Below, in pieces: positions 36,796 through 44,637 of a stretch of 64,000 nucleotides of DNA. Each line of letters starts with the position of its first letter. The first letter of the stretch is position 1. The DNA is from Flavobacterium alkalisoli (GTDB lineage: Bacteria > Bacteroidota > Bacteroidia > Flavobacteriales > Flavobacteriaceae). Location: assembly GCF_008000935.1 (NCBI RefSeq), contig NZ_CP042831.1:1364001-1428000 (forward strand). Reading direction: 5' to 3'. The position numbers were made by a program, and so were the translations under genes. Below the pieces are notes generated by a model. The model made no database searches. It saw nothing but the letters and a program-made list of their open reading frames with translations, and was not told the DNA's origin.

Positions 36796-38604
36796 ATGTC
36801 AGCAGTAGGACACGAAATACACGGTCACGAAGAACATCATGATGCACATGATCATCACCACAAAGATACCTTCATCACGAAGTATATCTTTAGTATTGAT
36901 CATAAGATGATCGCTAAGCAGTACCTTCTTACCGGTGTGATTATGGGTATTATAGGTATTATGATGTCAATATTATTCCGTATGCAGATTGCATGGCCGG
37001 AGGAGTCGTTCACAATTTTTAAAGTACTTCTTGGAGATAAATTTGCTCCTGATGGAGTTATGCGTAACGATATTTACCTGGCACTTGTTACAATTCACGG
37101 TACCATAATGGTATTCTTTGTACTAACAGCAGGTTTAAGTGGTACTTTCAGTAACCTTCTTATTCCGTTACAGATTGGTGCAAGAGATATGGCTTCAGGT
37201 TTCATGAACATGATATCTTACTGGCTATTCTTCCTTTCTTCTGTAATCATGGTTATTTCTCTGTTTGTAGAGGCAGGACCGGCTTCAGCAGGTTGGACAA
37301 TATACCCTCCTTTAAGTGCATTACCTCAGGCTATTGGTGGTTCTGGTGCAGGTATGACACTTTGGTTAGTGTCTATGGCAATATTCATTGCTTCTTCACT
37401 AATGGGATCTCTTAACTATGTAGTAACTGTAATTAACCTTAGAACAAAAGGTATGTCTATGACAAGACTACCTCTTACAATTTGGGCTTTCTTTATTACA
37501 GCTGTAATCGGTATCGTATCTTTCCCTGTATTATTATCTGCTGCATTACTTTTAATATTTGACAGAAGCTTTGGTACTTCATTCTTCCTTTCAGATATTT
37601 TCATTGCAGGTGATGTGCTACACTATCAGGGAGGTTCTCCGGTATTATTTGAACACCTATTCTGGTTCTTAGGTCACCCTGAGGTATACATCGTATTACT
37701 ACCGGCATTAGGTATCACTTCAGAAATTATTGCAACAAACTCACGTAAGCCAATCTTTGGTTACCGTGCGATGATTGCTTCAATACTTGCAATTGCATTC
37801 CTTTCAACTATCGTTTGGGGTCACCACATGTTCGTATCAGGTATGAACCCGTTCTTAGGTTCGGTATTTACCTTTACAACATTACTTATCGCGATTCCTT
37901 CGGCGGTTAAGGCGTTCAACTATATTACAACACTATGGAGAGGTAACCTGCAGATGAACCCTGCAATGCTATTCTCAATAGGTCTTGTATCTACTTTCAT
38001 CACTGGTGGTCTTACAGGTATCATCCTTGGTGACAGTACCCTGGATATTAACGTTCACGATACTTACTTCGTAGTGGCTCACTTCCACTTAGTAATGGGT
38101 ATCTCTGCTTTATACGGTATGTTTGCCGGTATTTACCACTGGTTCCCTAAAATGTTTGGTAGAATGCTAAACAAGAATCTTGGTTATATTCACTTCTGGG
38201 TAACTGCAGTATGTGCTTACGGAGTATTCTTCCCAATGCACTTTATTGGTATGGCTGGTCTTCCAAGACGTTACTATACTAACTCTGCATTCCCTTTATT
38301 TGATGACCTTGCAGACGTTAACGTACTAATTACAATGTTCGCTATTATTGGTGCTGCATTCCAGTTAGTATTCTTATGGAACTTCTTCTACAGTATCTTT
38401 AGAGGTAAAAAAGCTCCGCAAAACCCTTGGAAATCTAACACTCTTGAGTGGACTACACCAGTTGAGCACATTCACGGTAACTGGCCGGGTGAAATTCCTG
38501 AAGTTTACAGATGGCCATATGACTACAGCAAACCGGGTCACGACGAAGATTTCGTTCCGCAAACTGTACCAATGAAACCAAACGAAGAACAATTACACCA
38601 TTAA
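36796..38604 (+). CDS. coxA: Cytochrome c oxidase subunit I
   Basis: A 602-residue heme-copper oxidase catalytic subunit with about twelve membrane helices. Visible landmarks are the low-spin heme ligand in HGTIMVFFV, the CuB and cross-link segment LGHPEVYIVLLP, the histidine pair in WGHHMF, and HDTYFVVAHFHLVMG with both heme ligands. The HPEVY pattern fits the A-type oxidases with the tyrosine near the active site. The N terminus is His-rich (HEIHGHEEHHDAHDHHH). It is the last gene of the operon and is followed by a terminator; subunits III and IV lie 19 kb away. Confidence 0.98.
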   Translation: MSAVGHEIHGHEEHHDAHDHHHKDTFITKYIFSIDHKMIAKQYLLTGVIMGIIGIMMSILFRMQIAWPEESFTIFKVLLGDKFAPDGVMRNDIYLALVTIHGTIMVFFVLTAGLSGTFSNLLIPLQIGARDMASGFMNMISYWLFFLSSVIMVISLFVEAGPASAGWTIYPPLSALPQAIGGSGAGMTLWLVSMAIFIASSLMGSLNYVVTVINLRTKGMSMTRLPLTIWAFFITAVIGIVSFPVLLSAALLLIFDRSFGTSFFLSDIFIAGDVLHYQGGSPVLFEHLFWFLGHPEVYIVLLPALGITSEIIATNSRKPIFGYRAMIASILAIAFLSTIVWGHHMFVSGMNPFLGSVFTFTTLLIAIPSAVKAFNYITTLWRGNLQMNPAMLFSIGLVSTFITGGLTGIILGDSTLDINVHDTYFVVAHFHLVMGISALYGMFAGIYHWFPKMFGRMLNKNLGYIHFWVTAVCAYGVFFPMHFIGMAGLPRRYYTNSAFPLFDDLADVNVLITMFAIIGAAFQLVFLWNFFYSIFRGKKAPQNPWKSNTLEWTTPVEHIHGNWPGEIPEVYRWPYDYSKPGHDEDFVPQTVPMKPNEEQLHH

Positions 38605-38623
38605 TATTGGTTCTTATTGATAG

Positions 38624-38653
38624 AAAAGCCTCTCCTAACCGAGAGGCTTTTTG
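38624..38653 (+). terminator. Terminator of the ACIII-oxidase operon
   Basis: Stem AAAAGCCTCTC / GAGAGGCTTTT around CTAACC and a T run, 20 bases after the coxA stop. Confidence 0.9.
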
Positions 38654-38693
38654 TTTTTAAATGCGTATTTTTATATAAAATAAAAACAGGCTT

Positions 38694-38996
38694 ATGGAAA
38701 GAGATGAATACAGGTTTACCGATAACAGGAATATGAATCAGTTTGAACTGCAGGTTGAAGATGGTGAAATTGCCTTCCTGGAATATTATATTGACGGTAA
38801 GAAAATCTTTCTTAATCATACCGAGGTTCCTGTCCCTTTAAGGGGTAAAGGTCTTGCTGCCATTTTGGTTGAAAAGAGTCTTGAGTATTGCAGGAAAAAC
38901 AACCTTGTAGTTGTGCCTGCCTGCTCTTATGTTGCCCATTTTATAGATAATAATACTGACTGGCATGATGTGTTATCTGAAGGATACCAAATGTAA
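38694..38996 (+). CDS. Small GNAT-family N-acetyltransferase (NATD1/YjdJ type)
   Basis: A 100-residue single-domain acetyltransferase. It has EVPVPLRGKGLAAILVEKSL, the acetyl-CoA pyrophosphate-binding motif (RGKGLA), and the family's conserved PACSYVAHFI near the end. Small proteins of this subgroup are near-minimal GNAT folds whose substrates are largely unknown. It lies 28 bases before ruvB and may be co-transcribed with it. Confidence 0.85.
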   Translation: MERDEYRFTDNRNMNQFELQVEDGEIAFLEYYIDGKKIFLNHTEVPVPLRGKGLAAILVEKSLEYCRKNNLVVVPACSYVAHFIDNNTDWHDVLSEGYQM

Positions 38997-39024
38997 CTTC
39001 AGATTTTAAATTTATATTTGCCGT

Positions 39025-40044
39025 ATGAACGAGAATTTAGATCCTACAAATAAAAATTACAATGCCGATGAGCTCGACCTTGAAAAAAAATTAAGGCCGC
39101 TCTCTTTTGATGATTTTACCGGTCAGGACCAGGTACTGGAAAATCTTAAGGTGTTTGTGGAAGCTGCCAATTATCGAGATGAGGCGCTTGACCATACTTT
39201 GTTTCATGGCCCTCCCGGACTGGGTAAAACCACTTTGGCAAACATACTGGCAAACGAATTAGGAGTTGGGATTAAAATTACTTCGGGGCCGGTTTTGGAT
39301 AAACCCGGTGATCTTGCAGGTTTATTAACCAATCTTGATGAAAGGGATATACTTTTTATTGACGAGATTCACAGGCTTAGCCCTATAGTGGAAGAATACC
39401 TGTATTCGGCTATGGAGGATTTTAAGATTGATATCATGATTGAGTCGGGTCCAAATGCCCGCTCTGTGCAAATAAACCTTAATCCTTTTACGCTTGTGGG
39501 TGCAACAACGCGTTCTGGTCTGCTAACCGCGCCTATGCGTGCCCGTTTTGGTATTTCAAGCAGGCTGCAGTATTATACTACAGAATTACTTACTACAATC
39601 GTACAGCGTAGTTCGGCCATACTTAAAATGCCTATCACTATGGAAGCTGCCATTGAGATTGCCGGGCGTAGTCGCGGAACTCCACGTATAGCTAATGCAT
39701 TACTTCGCAGGGTGCGCGATTTTGCTCAAATTAAGGGTAATGGTAAGATAGATATAGAGATTTCCAGATATTCGCTTAAAGCGCTTAATGTGGATGCCCA
39801 TGGGCTTGATGAAATGGATAACAGGATACTTACTACTATTATAGATAAGTTTAAAGGAGGGCCGGTAGGTTTATCTACTCTTGCAACAGCTGTATCAGAA
39901 AGTGGTGAGACTATTGAGGAAGTATATGAACCGTTCCTTATTCAGGAAGGATTTATTATAAGAACTCCGAGAGGAAGGGAAGTGACTGAGAAAGCCTATA
40001 AACATTTGGGCAGGGTGAGAGCTACTCAGGGAGGATTATTTTAG
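39025..40044 (+). CDS. ruvB: Holliday junction branch migration ATPase RuvB
   Basis: A 339-residue AAA+ motor with Walker [10 protein letters not shown] (62-70), Walker B FIDEIH (111-116), sensor GATTRSG, arginine finger region RARFG, and C-terminal winged helix (from about 265). It drives branch migration with RuvA. ruvA is not adjacent but lies 7 kb downstream. A TATATTTG box at 39013-39020 ends only four bases before the ATG, so either translation begins on a nearly leaderless message or the transcript starts upstream of the acetyltransferase. Confidence 0.98.
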   Translation: MNENLDPTNKNYNADELDLEKKLRPLSFDDFTGQDQVLENLKVFVEAANYRDEALDHTLFHGPPGLGKTTLANILANELGVGIKITSGPVLDKPGDLAGLLTNLDERDILFIDEIHRLSPIVEEYLYSAMEDFKIDIMIESGPNARSVQINLNPFTLVGATTRSGLLTAPMRARFGISSRLQYYTTELLTTIVQRSSAILKMPITMEAAIEIAGRSRGTPRIANALLRRVRDFAQIKGNGKIDIEISRYSLKALNVDAHGLDEMDNRILTTIIDKFKGGPVGLSTLATAVSESGETIEEVYEPFLIQEGFIIRTPRGREVTEKAYKHLGRVRATQGGLF

Positions 40045-40069
40045 TAATTAACCAACCAATATAATTTTA

Positions 40070-40594
40070 ATGAAAAGATTTTTAATTCCTTCTTTTTTGG
40101 GTTTAGGAGCTATAATGCTTTTTTCCTATAAACAGATTGCTGATTCTTATACAAAAGAAGAAATCGTGTCTTATGCTAAAAAAATAGGAGTGCCTGAAAA
40201 AGACCTTTATTTTATTAAAGATGATTTACAGGCTAAATATCTGGAAATAGGGCAGCCTAATACCATTGTTTTAAATAAAGAGATGCAACGGCTAAAAGCG
40301 GCTACCTGTTATATGGAATTTCCTTATTACATGGAAAATTTTTATGAAATGAAATCGCAGGTTAAAGATACACTTAGTATGTATGATGTAACCTTTGATG
40401 GAGATGTAAATAAGGTTTTTGAAACTATCAAAGGAGGTGAAAACCTTAAGTTAGACCCTTCTAAAAAGTACTATATGTTTTATTATTTTGCTAAGTATGC
40501 AAAGTTCAGGGATAAATACATAAAGAAAAGTATGAAGAGATATAAAGACAGTATTCAGTATTTTTATATCAACGTAGATAATATTAAGAAGTAA
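40070..40594 (+). CDS. Small membrane-anchored protein of unknown function
   Basis: A 174-residue protein not recognised as any named family. The first 20 residues form a signal anchor (FLIPSFLGLGAIMLF), and the rest is soluble and rich in Tyr, Lys and Asp. The single cysteine is in KAATCYMEF. It follows ruvB by 25 bases in the same direction and is closed by a terminator, so it is likely the last gene of that short transcript. Confidence 0.7.
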   Translation: MKRFLIPSFLGLGAIMLFSYKQIADSYTKEEIVSYAKKIGVPEKDLYFIKDDLQAKYLEIGQPNTIVLNKEMQRLKAATCYMEFPYYMENFYEMKSQVKDTLSMYDVTFDGDVNKVFETIKGGENLKLDPSKKYYMFYYFAKYAKFRDKYIKKSMKRYKDSIQYFYINVDNIKK

Positions 40595-40621
40595 TAAAAA
40601 ACCGCTTTTTGCGGTTTTTTT
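40595..40621 (+). terminator. Intrinsic terminator
   Basis: Stem AAAAAACCGC / GCGGTTTTTT around TTTTT, directly after the stop at 40594. Confidence 0.88.
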
Positions 40622-40647
40622 ATTGTTTAGAGAGTGTCTGCCTTTTG

Positions 40648-40655
40648 TAACTTTG
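40648..40655 (+). promoter_or_regulatory. -7 box TAACTTTG of queG
   Basis: Matches TAnnTTTG 24 bases before the TTG start at 40679; it supports that unusual start, because an upstream alternative would precede the transcript. Confidence 0.6.
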
Positions 40656-40678
40656 TCTTTATTAATAAATAAAAGCTT

Positions 40679-41602
40679 TTGGACAATAGAAAACGATATT
40701 CCGACTTTATAAAAGCCGAAGCCAAACGCCTCGGCTTTTTGTCTTGCGGTATATCTAAGGCTGGTTTTCTTGAGGAAGAGGCGCCGCGTTTAGAGAAATG
40801 GCTTAAGGAAGGCAGGCATGGGCAGATGCAGTACATGGAAAACTATTTTGATAAGCGTCTTGACCCAACATTACTGGTTGATGATGCGAAGAGTGTAGTT
40901 TCGTTACTGTTGAATTATTATCCGGAAGAAAAACAAACCGAAGGCAGTTATAAGATTTCCAAATATGCTTACGGACAGGATTATCACTTTGTGATTAAAG
41001 AGAAGCTGAAAGAACTGCTTCATTCCATTCAGCAGGAAATTGGTGAAGTGGGAGGTAGGGCTTTTGTGGATTCTGCTCCGGTGCTAGATAAGGCCTGGGC
41101 TGCAAAAAGCGGTTTAGGGTGGATTGGTAAAAACAGTAACCTGCTTAGTAAACAGGTAGGCTCTTTCTTTTTTATAGCTGAACTGATTATTGATTTGGAC
41201 CTGGAATATGACGGTGTGACTACCGACCATTGCGGGAGCTGTACTGCCTGTATAGATGCATGCCCTACTCAGGCAATTATAGAGCCTTATGTGATAGATG
41301 GCAGTAAATGTATTTCTTATTTTACCATAGAGCTTAAGGATAACATTCCTACCGAAATGAGAGGCAAGTTTGACGACTGGGCTTTTGGATGCGATGTTTG
41401 TCAGGATGTTTGTCCGTGGAACCGTTTTTCCAAGCCGCACAGGGAGCCCTTGTTTAACCCGCATCCTGATTTACTTTCCCTTACTAAAAAAGACTGGGAC
41501 GAAATTACCGAAGATACTTTTAGGGCTGTGTTCAAGAACTCGGCTGTTAAGCGTACAAAATTAGAAGGGCTTAAAAGAAATATAAATTTCCTTAAGCCCT
41601 GA
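40679..41602 (+). CDS. queG: Epoxyqueuosine reductase QueG
   Basis: A 307-residue cobalamin- and iron-sulfur-dependent enzyme that makes queuosine in tRNA from epoxyqueuosine. Two [4Fe-4S] clusters are evident, [12 protein letters not shown] and [10 protein letters not shown], preceded by the B12-associated segment [16 protein letters not shown]. It starts at TTG 40679 because the conserved N terminus ([15 protein letters not shown]) begins here, there is no in-frame ATG nearby, and a -7 box lies just upstream. It is a single gene between terminator and convergent secreted protein gene. Confidence 0.95.
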   Translation: MDNRKRYSDFIKAEAKRLGFLSCGISKAGFLEEEAPRLEKWLKEGRHGQMQYMENYFDKRLDPTLLVDDAKSVVSLLLNYYPEEKQTEGSYKISKYAYGQDYHFVIKEKLKELLHSIQQEIGEVGGRAFVDSAPVLDKAWAAKSGLGWIGKNSNLLSKQVGSFFFIAELIIDLDLEYDGVTTDHCGSCTACIDACPTQAIIEPYVIDGSKCISYFTIELKDNIPTEMRGKFDDWAFGCDVCQDVCPWNRFSKPHREPLFNPHPDLLSLTKKDWDEITEDTFRAVFKNSAVKRTKLEGLKRNINFLKP

Positions 41603-41629
41603 TTAACTACTCAAAATATTAAATTGTAT

Positions 41630-42292
41630 CTAGTTGGTTATAATCGTGAAGTTTTGAGTTTTAGAATCTTCATCTTTAGGTCCGTCAAAAAAGCACATTT
41701 CAAAAAGTATGTAATGTTTAATGTTGAATAATTTCCCCCAACTTTCAATGTCCTTACCGCTGCCCTCTACAGCACAGTAATATTTACCGTTGTCTTTTTC
41801 ATAAGGTAATATATATGCAAAAGCATAAAAAGGTTTGTTTGGCTCGATAGCTACAAGTCTTCCGTAAGTACGCATGCTGTAATCATCTGTAGAAAGGCTC
41901 TCATAAGTGTTTTCTAAACTGAATCTTCCAAAATCAAACTGGGTACGCAGTTTTTTTTCAGATTCTTTTCCTGTCATTACAGTTATCTTTAGTGTGTCTT
42001 CTGCCTTTTTAAAAAGCATGTGAGAGGTAGTGTTTATTAAAGTATCCGTTTTTTTAATCTCACCATCCCATATTTCTTTAGATACCAGATAATAATCTTT
42101 CCCTTTTAAATCCTTTCCTGTAAACTCTACGTTTTCATAACCTATTTTTTGCCAGGACATTAAATCTAAAACTGCTTTATCAGTTTTAACTTTGGGAGAT
42201 GTCATTTTTATACCGGGCTCATCCTGTGCATTGCATTGTAGGGAACAAAGGGTAAAAATTATAATACTTAGCAATAGTTTTTTTGTTTTCAT
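41630..42292 (-). CDS. Secreted protein of unknown function
   Basis: A 220-residue protein with a signal peptide (cleavage near CNAQ, about 20-23). The mature part is mixed alpha/beta with no cysteine cluster or catalytic motif I recognise; ICDS similar to lipocalin-like or immunity-type proteins cannot be told apart from sequence alone. It is divergent from the two-component system at 42.4 kb. A minus-strand TACATTTG (42314-42321) gives a plausible promoter, and 10-bp phased repeats (42351-42380) lie just upstream of it, so it may be a target of that response regulator. Confidence 0.7.
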   Translation of the reverse strand: MKTKKLLLSIIIFTLCSLQCNAQDEPGIKMTSPKVKTDKAVLDLMSWQKIGYENVEFTGKDLKGKDYYLVSKEIWDGEIKKTDTLINTTSHMLFKKAEDTLKITVMTGKESEKKLRTQFDFGRFSLENTYESLSTDDYSMRTYGRLVAIEPNKPFYAFAYILPYEKDNGKYYCAVEGSGKDIESWGKLFNIKHYILFEMCFFDGPKDEDSKTQNFTIITN

Positions 42293-42313
42293 AATGTAGT
42301 TGGTTTTATATTA

Positions 42314-42321
42314 CAAATGTA
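42314..42321 (-). promoter_or_regulatory. -7 box TACATTTG for the secreted protein gene
   Basis: The plus-strand CAAATGTA is the complement of a TAnnTTTG box, 22 bases before the start of the leftward gene. The phased repeats begin 30 bases further upstream, in the position used by activators. Confidence 0.55.
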
Positions 42322-42350
42322 TAGGGCTGTATAAGGCAATGAGGTGAAAG

Positions 42351-42380
42351 GGGGTTAATTAGCGTTAATTAGCGTTAATA
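42351..42380. promoter_or_regulatory. Three 10-bp phased repeats of AGCGTTAATT, putative OmpR-type operator
   Basis: GGGGTTAATT, AGCGTTAATT and AGCGTTAATA follow each other exactly every ten bases. Direct repeats spaced one helical turn are the usual binding pattern of OmpR-family regulators. They sit between the divergent secreted protein gene and the histidine kinase gene, and a further AGCGTTAAAA lies at 44570-44579. Binding is inferred. Confidence 0.55.
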
Positions 42381-42407
42381 AAAATGGGTGAACCTGTTTT
42401 TAAATTC

Positions 42408-42415
42408 TATTTTTG
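42408..42415 (+). promoter_or_regulatory. Possible -7 box TATTTTTG before the histidine kinase
   Basis: Fits TAnnTTTG but leaves only eight bases before ATG 42424, so transcription would begin almost at the start codon. Confidence 0.4.
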
Positions 42416-42423
42416 AGTATCCT

Positions 42424-43872
42424 ATGAAAAAAAATATACGCTTCATTTTTATATTAATGTCAGTTTGTGTGGCAGGAATCACTCTGCTTCAACTGTATTA
42501 TAGTTATAGCAATTTTACTGTTGCACAATCTGCTTTTAGAGAGGAAACCGAGAAAGCTTTCCGCGAAGCTATTGATAGTGCTCTTGTGGTAAGGAATGAA
42601 AATATAGTAAAAGAGTTTAGGGAGTGGTTAATGGATACATCTTATGTTGACATTACCTGCAATTGGGATGAGAACAAGAATATGCCCATGTTTACTGTTA
42701 AGGAGTTGCAGCCTGTAGGAGCGAATGGGCAAAATGAGATTAGCATGAACATTCAGGATTTTGACGAAAGGGTTGATGCTATGACACCTGAGGTTAAAGA
42801 AAAGTTTGTTGTTGCAATGGAAGGAGTGGTAAGAAACGGGTTAAAAAAAGGAATAGTGTGGTTTTTTACTCAGGGGATTGGTGAAAGGCTTTCCAGGCTT
42901 AAAGAGGATGAGCAGATAGATAATAAGGTTATTGAGCAGGAATATAAACTTGCATTGCAAAGAAAAGGAATTGACTTGCCGTTTGTTTTAACGGAAGAAG
43001 AGGCCGACGGGTTTGATTTTTGTACGGATATGCATAATATAGGGATAAAGAACCCGGAAGAAAGACAAATAAAAGCTTGTTTTGATAATGCAGAACTTTA
43101 TCTGCTAAAGCAATTAAAATGGATTATTATAAGTTCATTGTTACTTATTATTATTACTCTGTTTTGTTTTTGGTATACGGCCAGAATATTACTTAGTCAA
43201 CAAAAGCTAAGCGAACTTAAAGATGATTTTATAAGCAATATGACTCATGAAATACATTCTCCGCTTACATCTGTAATTATAACAGCCGAAGCTCTAAGAG
43301 ATTTTGAAATGACTAAAGAGGAACGGGATAATTATATTGATATCATTTTACATCAGTCAATTAAGCTTGCCGGGCTTACTGATGATATATTGACTGGTAC
43401 AAAAATAGACAGGAAAGGGATAGCGATTGAAGATGTTATCTCGCTAAATAGTATTGTACAGGAAGTAGTTGTTGATTATCGGGATAAGATTAAGTTAGAA
43501 TATACTGATAATGATATTGTTTTTAAAGCAAACAAAAAGCATCTTACAGCAGCACTGTTTAATTTAATTGAAAACGCTGTAAAATATAATACAGAAAATA
43601 ATCCGGTAGTTATAATTGATAGTGGTATTGAAGGTAAAGAGGTTGTTATTAAAGTGGGAGATAACGGCCCTGGTATACCAGATGAACATAAAAAGAAGAT
43701 TTTTGATGAATTTTATCGTATGCCAACCGGTAATGTGCATAATGTTAAGGGTTATGGATTGGGGCTTAGTTATGTGAAAAAAGTAGTGAAGGCACATAAT
43801 GGGAGCGTAAGTGTACAGGATAATTTTCCTCAGGGAAGTGTGTTTGTAATAAGGATTCCGTATGAAATATAA
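42424..43872 (+). CDS. Sensor histidine kinase
   Basis: A 482-residue membrane kinase with two membrane helices (about 4-25 and 238-263) flanking a sensor domain of about 210 residues. The cytoplasmic part has the H box FISNMTHEIHSPLTS, N box NLIENAVKYN, G1 DNGPGIP and G2 GYGLGLSYV, so it should phosphorylate itself. ATG 42424 is chosen: translation from the GTG at 42388 would add 12 residues across a promoter-like box. The sensor domain is not recognised. Its last 11 bases overlap the response regulator start, so the two are translationally coupled. Confidence 0.93.
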   Translation: MKKNIRFIFILMSVCVAGITLLQLYYSYSNFTVAQSAFREETEKAFREAIDSALVVRNENIVKEFREWLMDTSYVDITCNWDENKNMPMFTVKELQPVGANGQNEISMNIQDFDERVDAMTPEVKEKFVVAMEGVVRNGLKKGIVWFFTQGIGERLSRLKEDEQIDNKVIEQEYKLALQRKGIDLPFVLTEEEADGFDFCTDMHNIGIKNPEERQIKACFDNAELYLLKQLKWIIISSLLLIIITLFCFWYTARILLSQQKLSELKDDFISNMTHEIHSPLTSVIITAEALRDFEMTKEERDNYIDIILHQSIKLAGLTDDILTGTKIDRKGIAIEDVISLNSIVQEVVVDYRDKIKLEYTDNDIVFKANKKHLTAALFNLIENAVKYNTENNPVVIIDSGIEGKEVVIKVGDNGPGIPDEHKKKIFDEFYRMPTGNVHNVKGYGLGLSYVKKVVKAHNGSVSVQDNFPQGSVFVIRIPYEI

Positions 43873-44542
43873 AATTCTGTTAGCTGAAGATGAACCTTTT
43901 TTAGGTAAGGTTATAAAAGAAAGCCTGGAAAAGAATGGTTATGAAGTACTGCTTGCTTCTAATGGTAAAGAGGCTTGGGGTCTTTTTAATGAACAGGAAT
44001 TTTCAATATGTATACTGGATGTTATGATGCCGTATAAAGATGGCTTTACACTGGCAGCTCAAATAAGGGAATTCAGTAAGAATATCCCCTTAATGTTTCT
44101 TACCGCAAAATCAGATATTAAGGATGTAGCACAAGGATATGCGAGTGGCGGTAATGATTATTTAAGAAAACCCTTTAGTCTGGAAGAACTTTTTTTAAGG
44201 GTTGCCGAATTGCTTAAAAGAAGTAAAGAGGAAAAATCATCGACGGATGAATTGAGGATAGGGGAGTATGTTTTTTATCCAAAGCGACAGGAACTTATAG
44301 GTGGCCGGGCTCAAATAGTAAAACTTTCTTATAAAGAATCGAGGCTTTTGGAATTACTATTACAAAACAAAAATCAGGTATTAGAAAGAAAACTTGCGCT
44401 TATGAGGCTTTGGGGCGATGATAATTTTTTTAATACCCGAAATATGGATGTTTACATAACTAAGTTAAGGAAAAAACTTCAGGAAGATACGTCGGTAGAG
44501 ATTGTAAACGTGCGCGGTTTCGGCTATAAGCTCATCTGTTAG
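43862..44542 (+). CDS. OmpR-family response regulator
   Basis: A 226-residue regulator with a receiver domain (1-120): acidic pair E9-D10-E11, phospho-acceptor D53 in CILDVMMP, T81 and K103 of the switch. The C-terminal winged helix (about 130-226) ends with NTRNMDVYITKLRKKLQ and VRGFGYKL, typical of OmpR/PhoB. It overlaps the kinase gene by 11 bases and is its obvious partner. Likely targets by position are the phased repeats upstream of the pair and the nearby divergent gene. Confidence 0.95.
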   Translation: MKYKILLAEDEPFLGKVIKESLEKNGYEVLLASNGKEAWGLFNEQEFSICILDVMMPYKDGFTLAAQIREFSKNIPLMFLTAKSDIKDVAQGYASGGNDYLRKPFSLEELFLRVAELLKRSKEEKSSTDELRIGEYVFYPKRQELIGGRAQIVKLSYKESRLLELLLQNKNQVLERKLALMRLWGDDNFFNTRNMDVYITKLRKKLQEDTSVEIVNVRGFGYKLIC

Positions 44543-44603
44543 CAGGGAGATTAATTAAATGAAAAGAATAGCGTTAAAAGTTTCACAATTTCGGTCATAG
44601 GTT

Positions 44604-44611
44604 TACCTTTG
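44604..44611 (+). promoter_or_regulatory. -7 box TACCTTTG of maeB
   Basis: Matches TAnnTTTG, 26 bases before the maeB ATG. An AGCGTTAAAA sequence (44570-44579) like the phased repeats at 42.36 kb lies just upstream of the -33 position. Confidence 0.55.
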
Positions 44612-44637
44612 TAAGTTCTGTAATAAAAGTAAATAGA

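Noticed and set aside
42388..42423. GTG start at 42388 for the histidine kinase
   Set aside because: The added 12 residues cross a TAnnTTTG box and do not help the signal or membrane helix; ATG 42424 is preferred.
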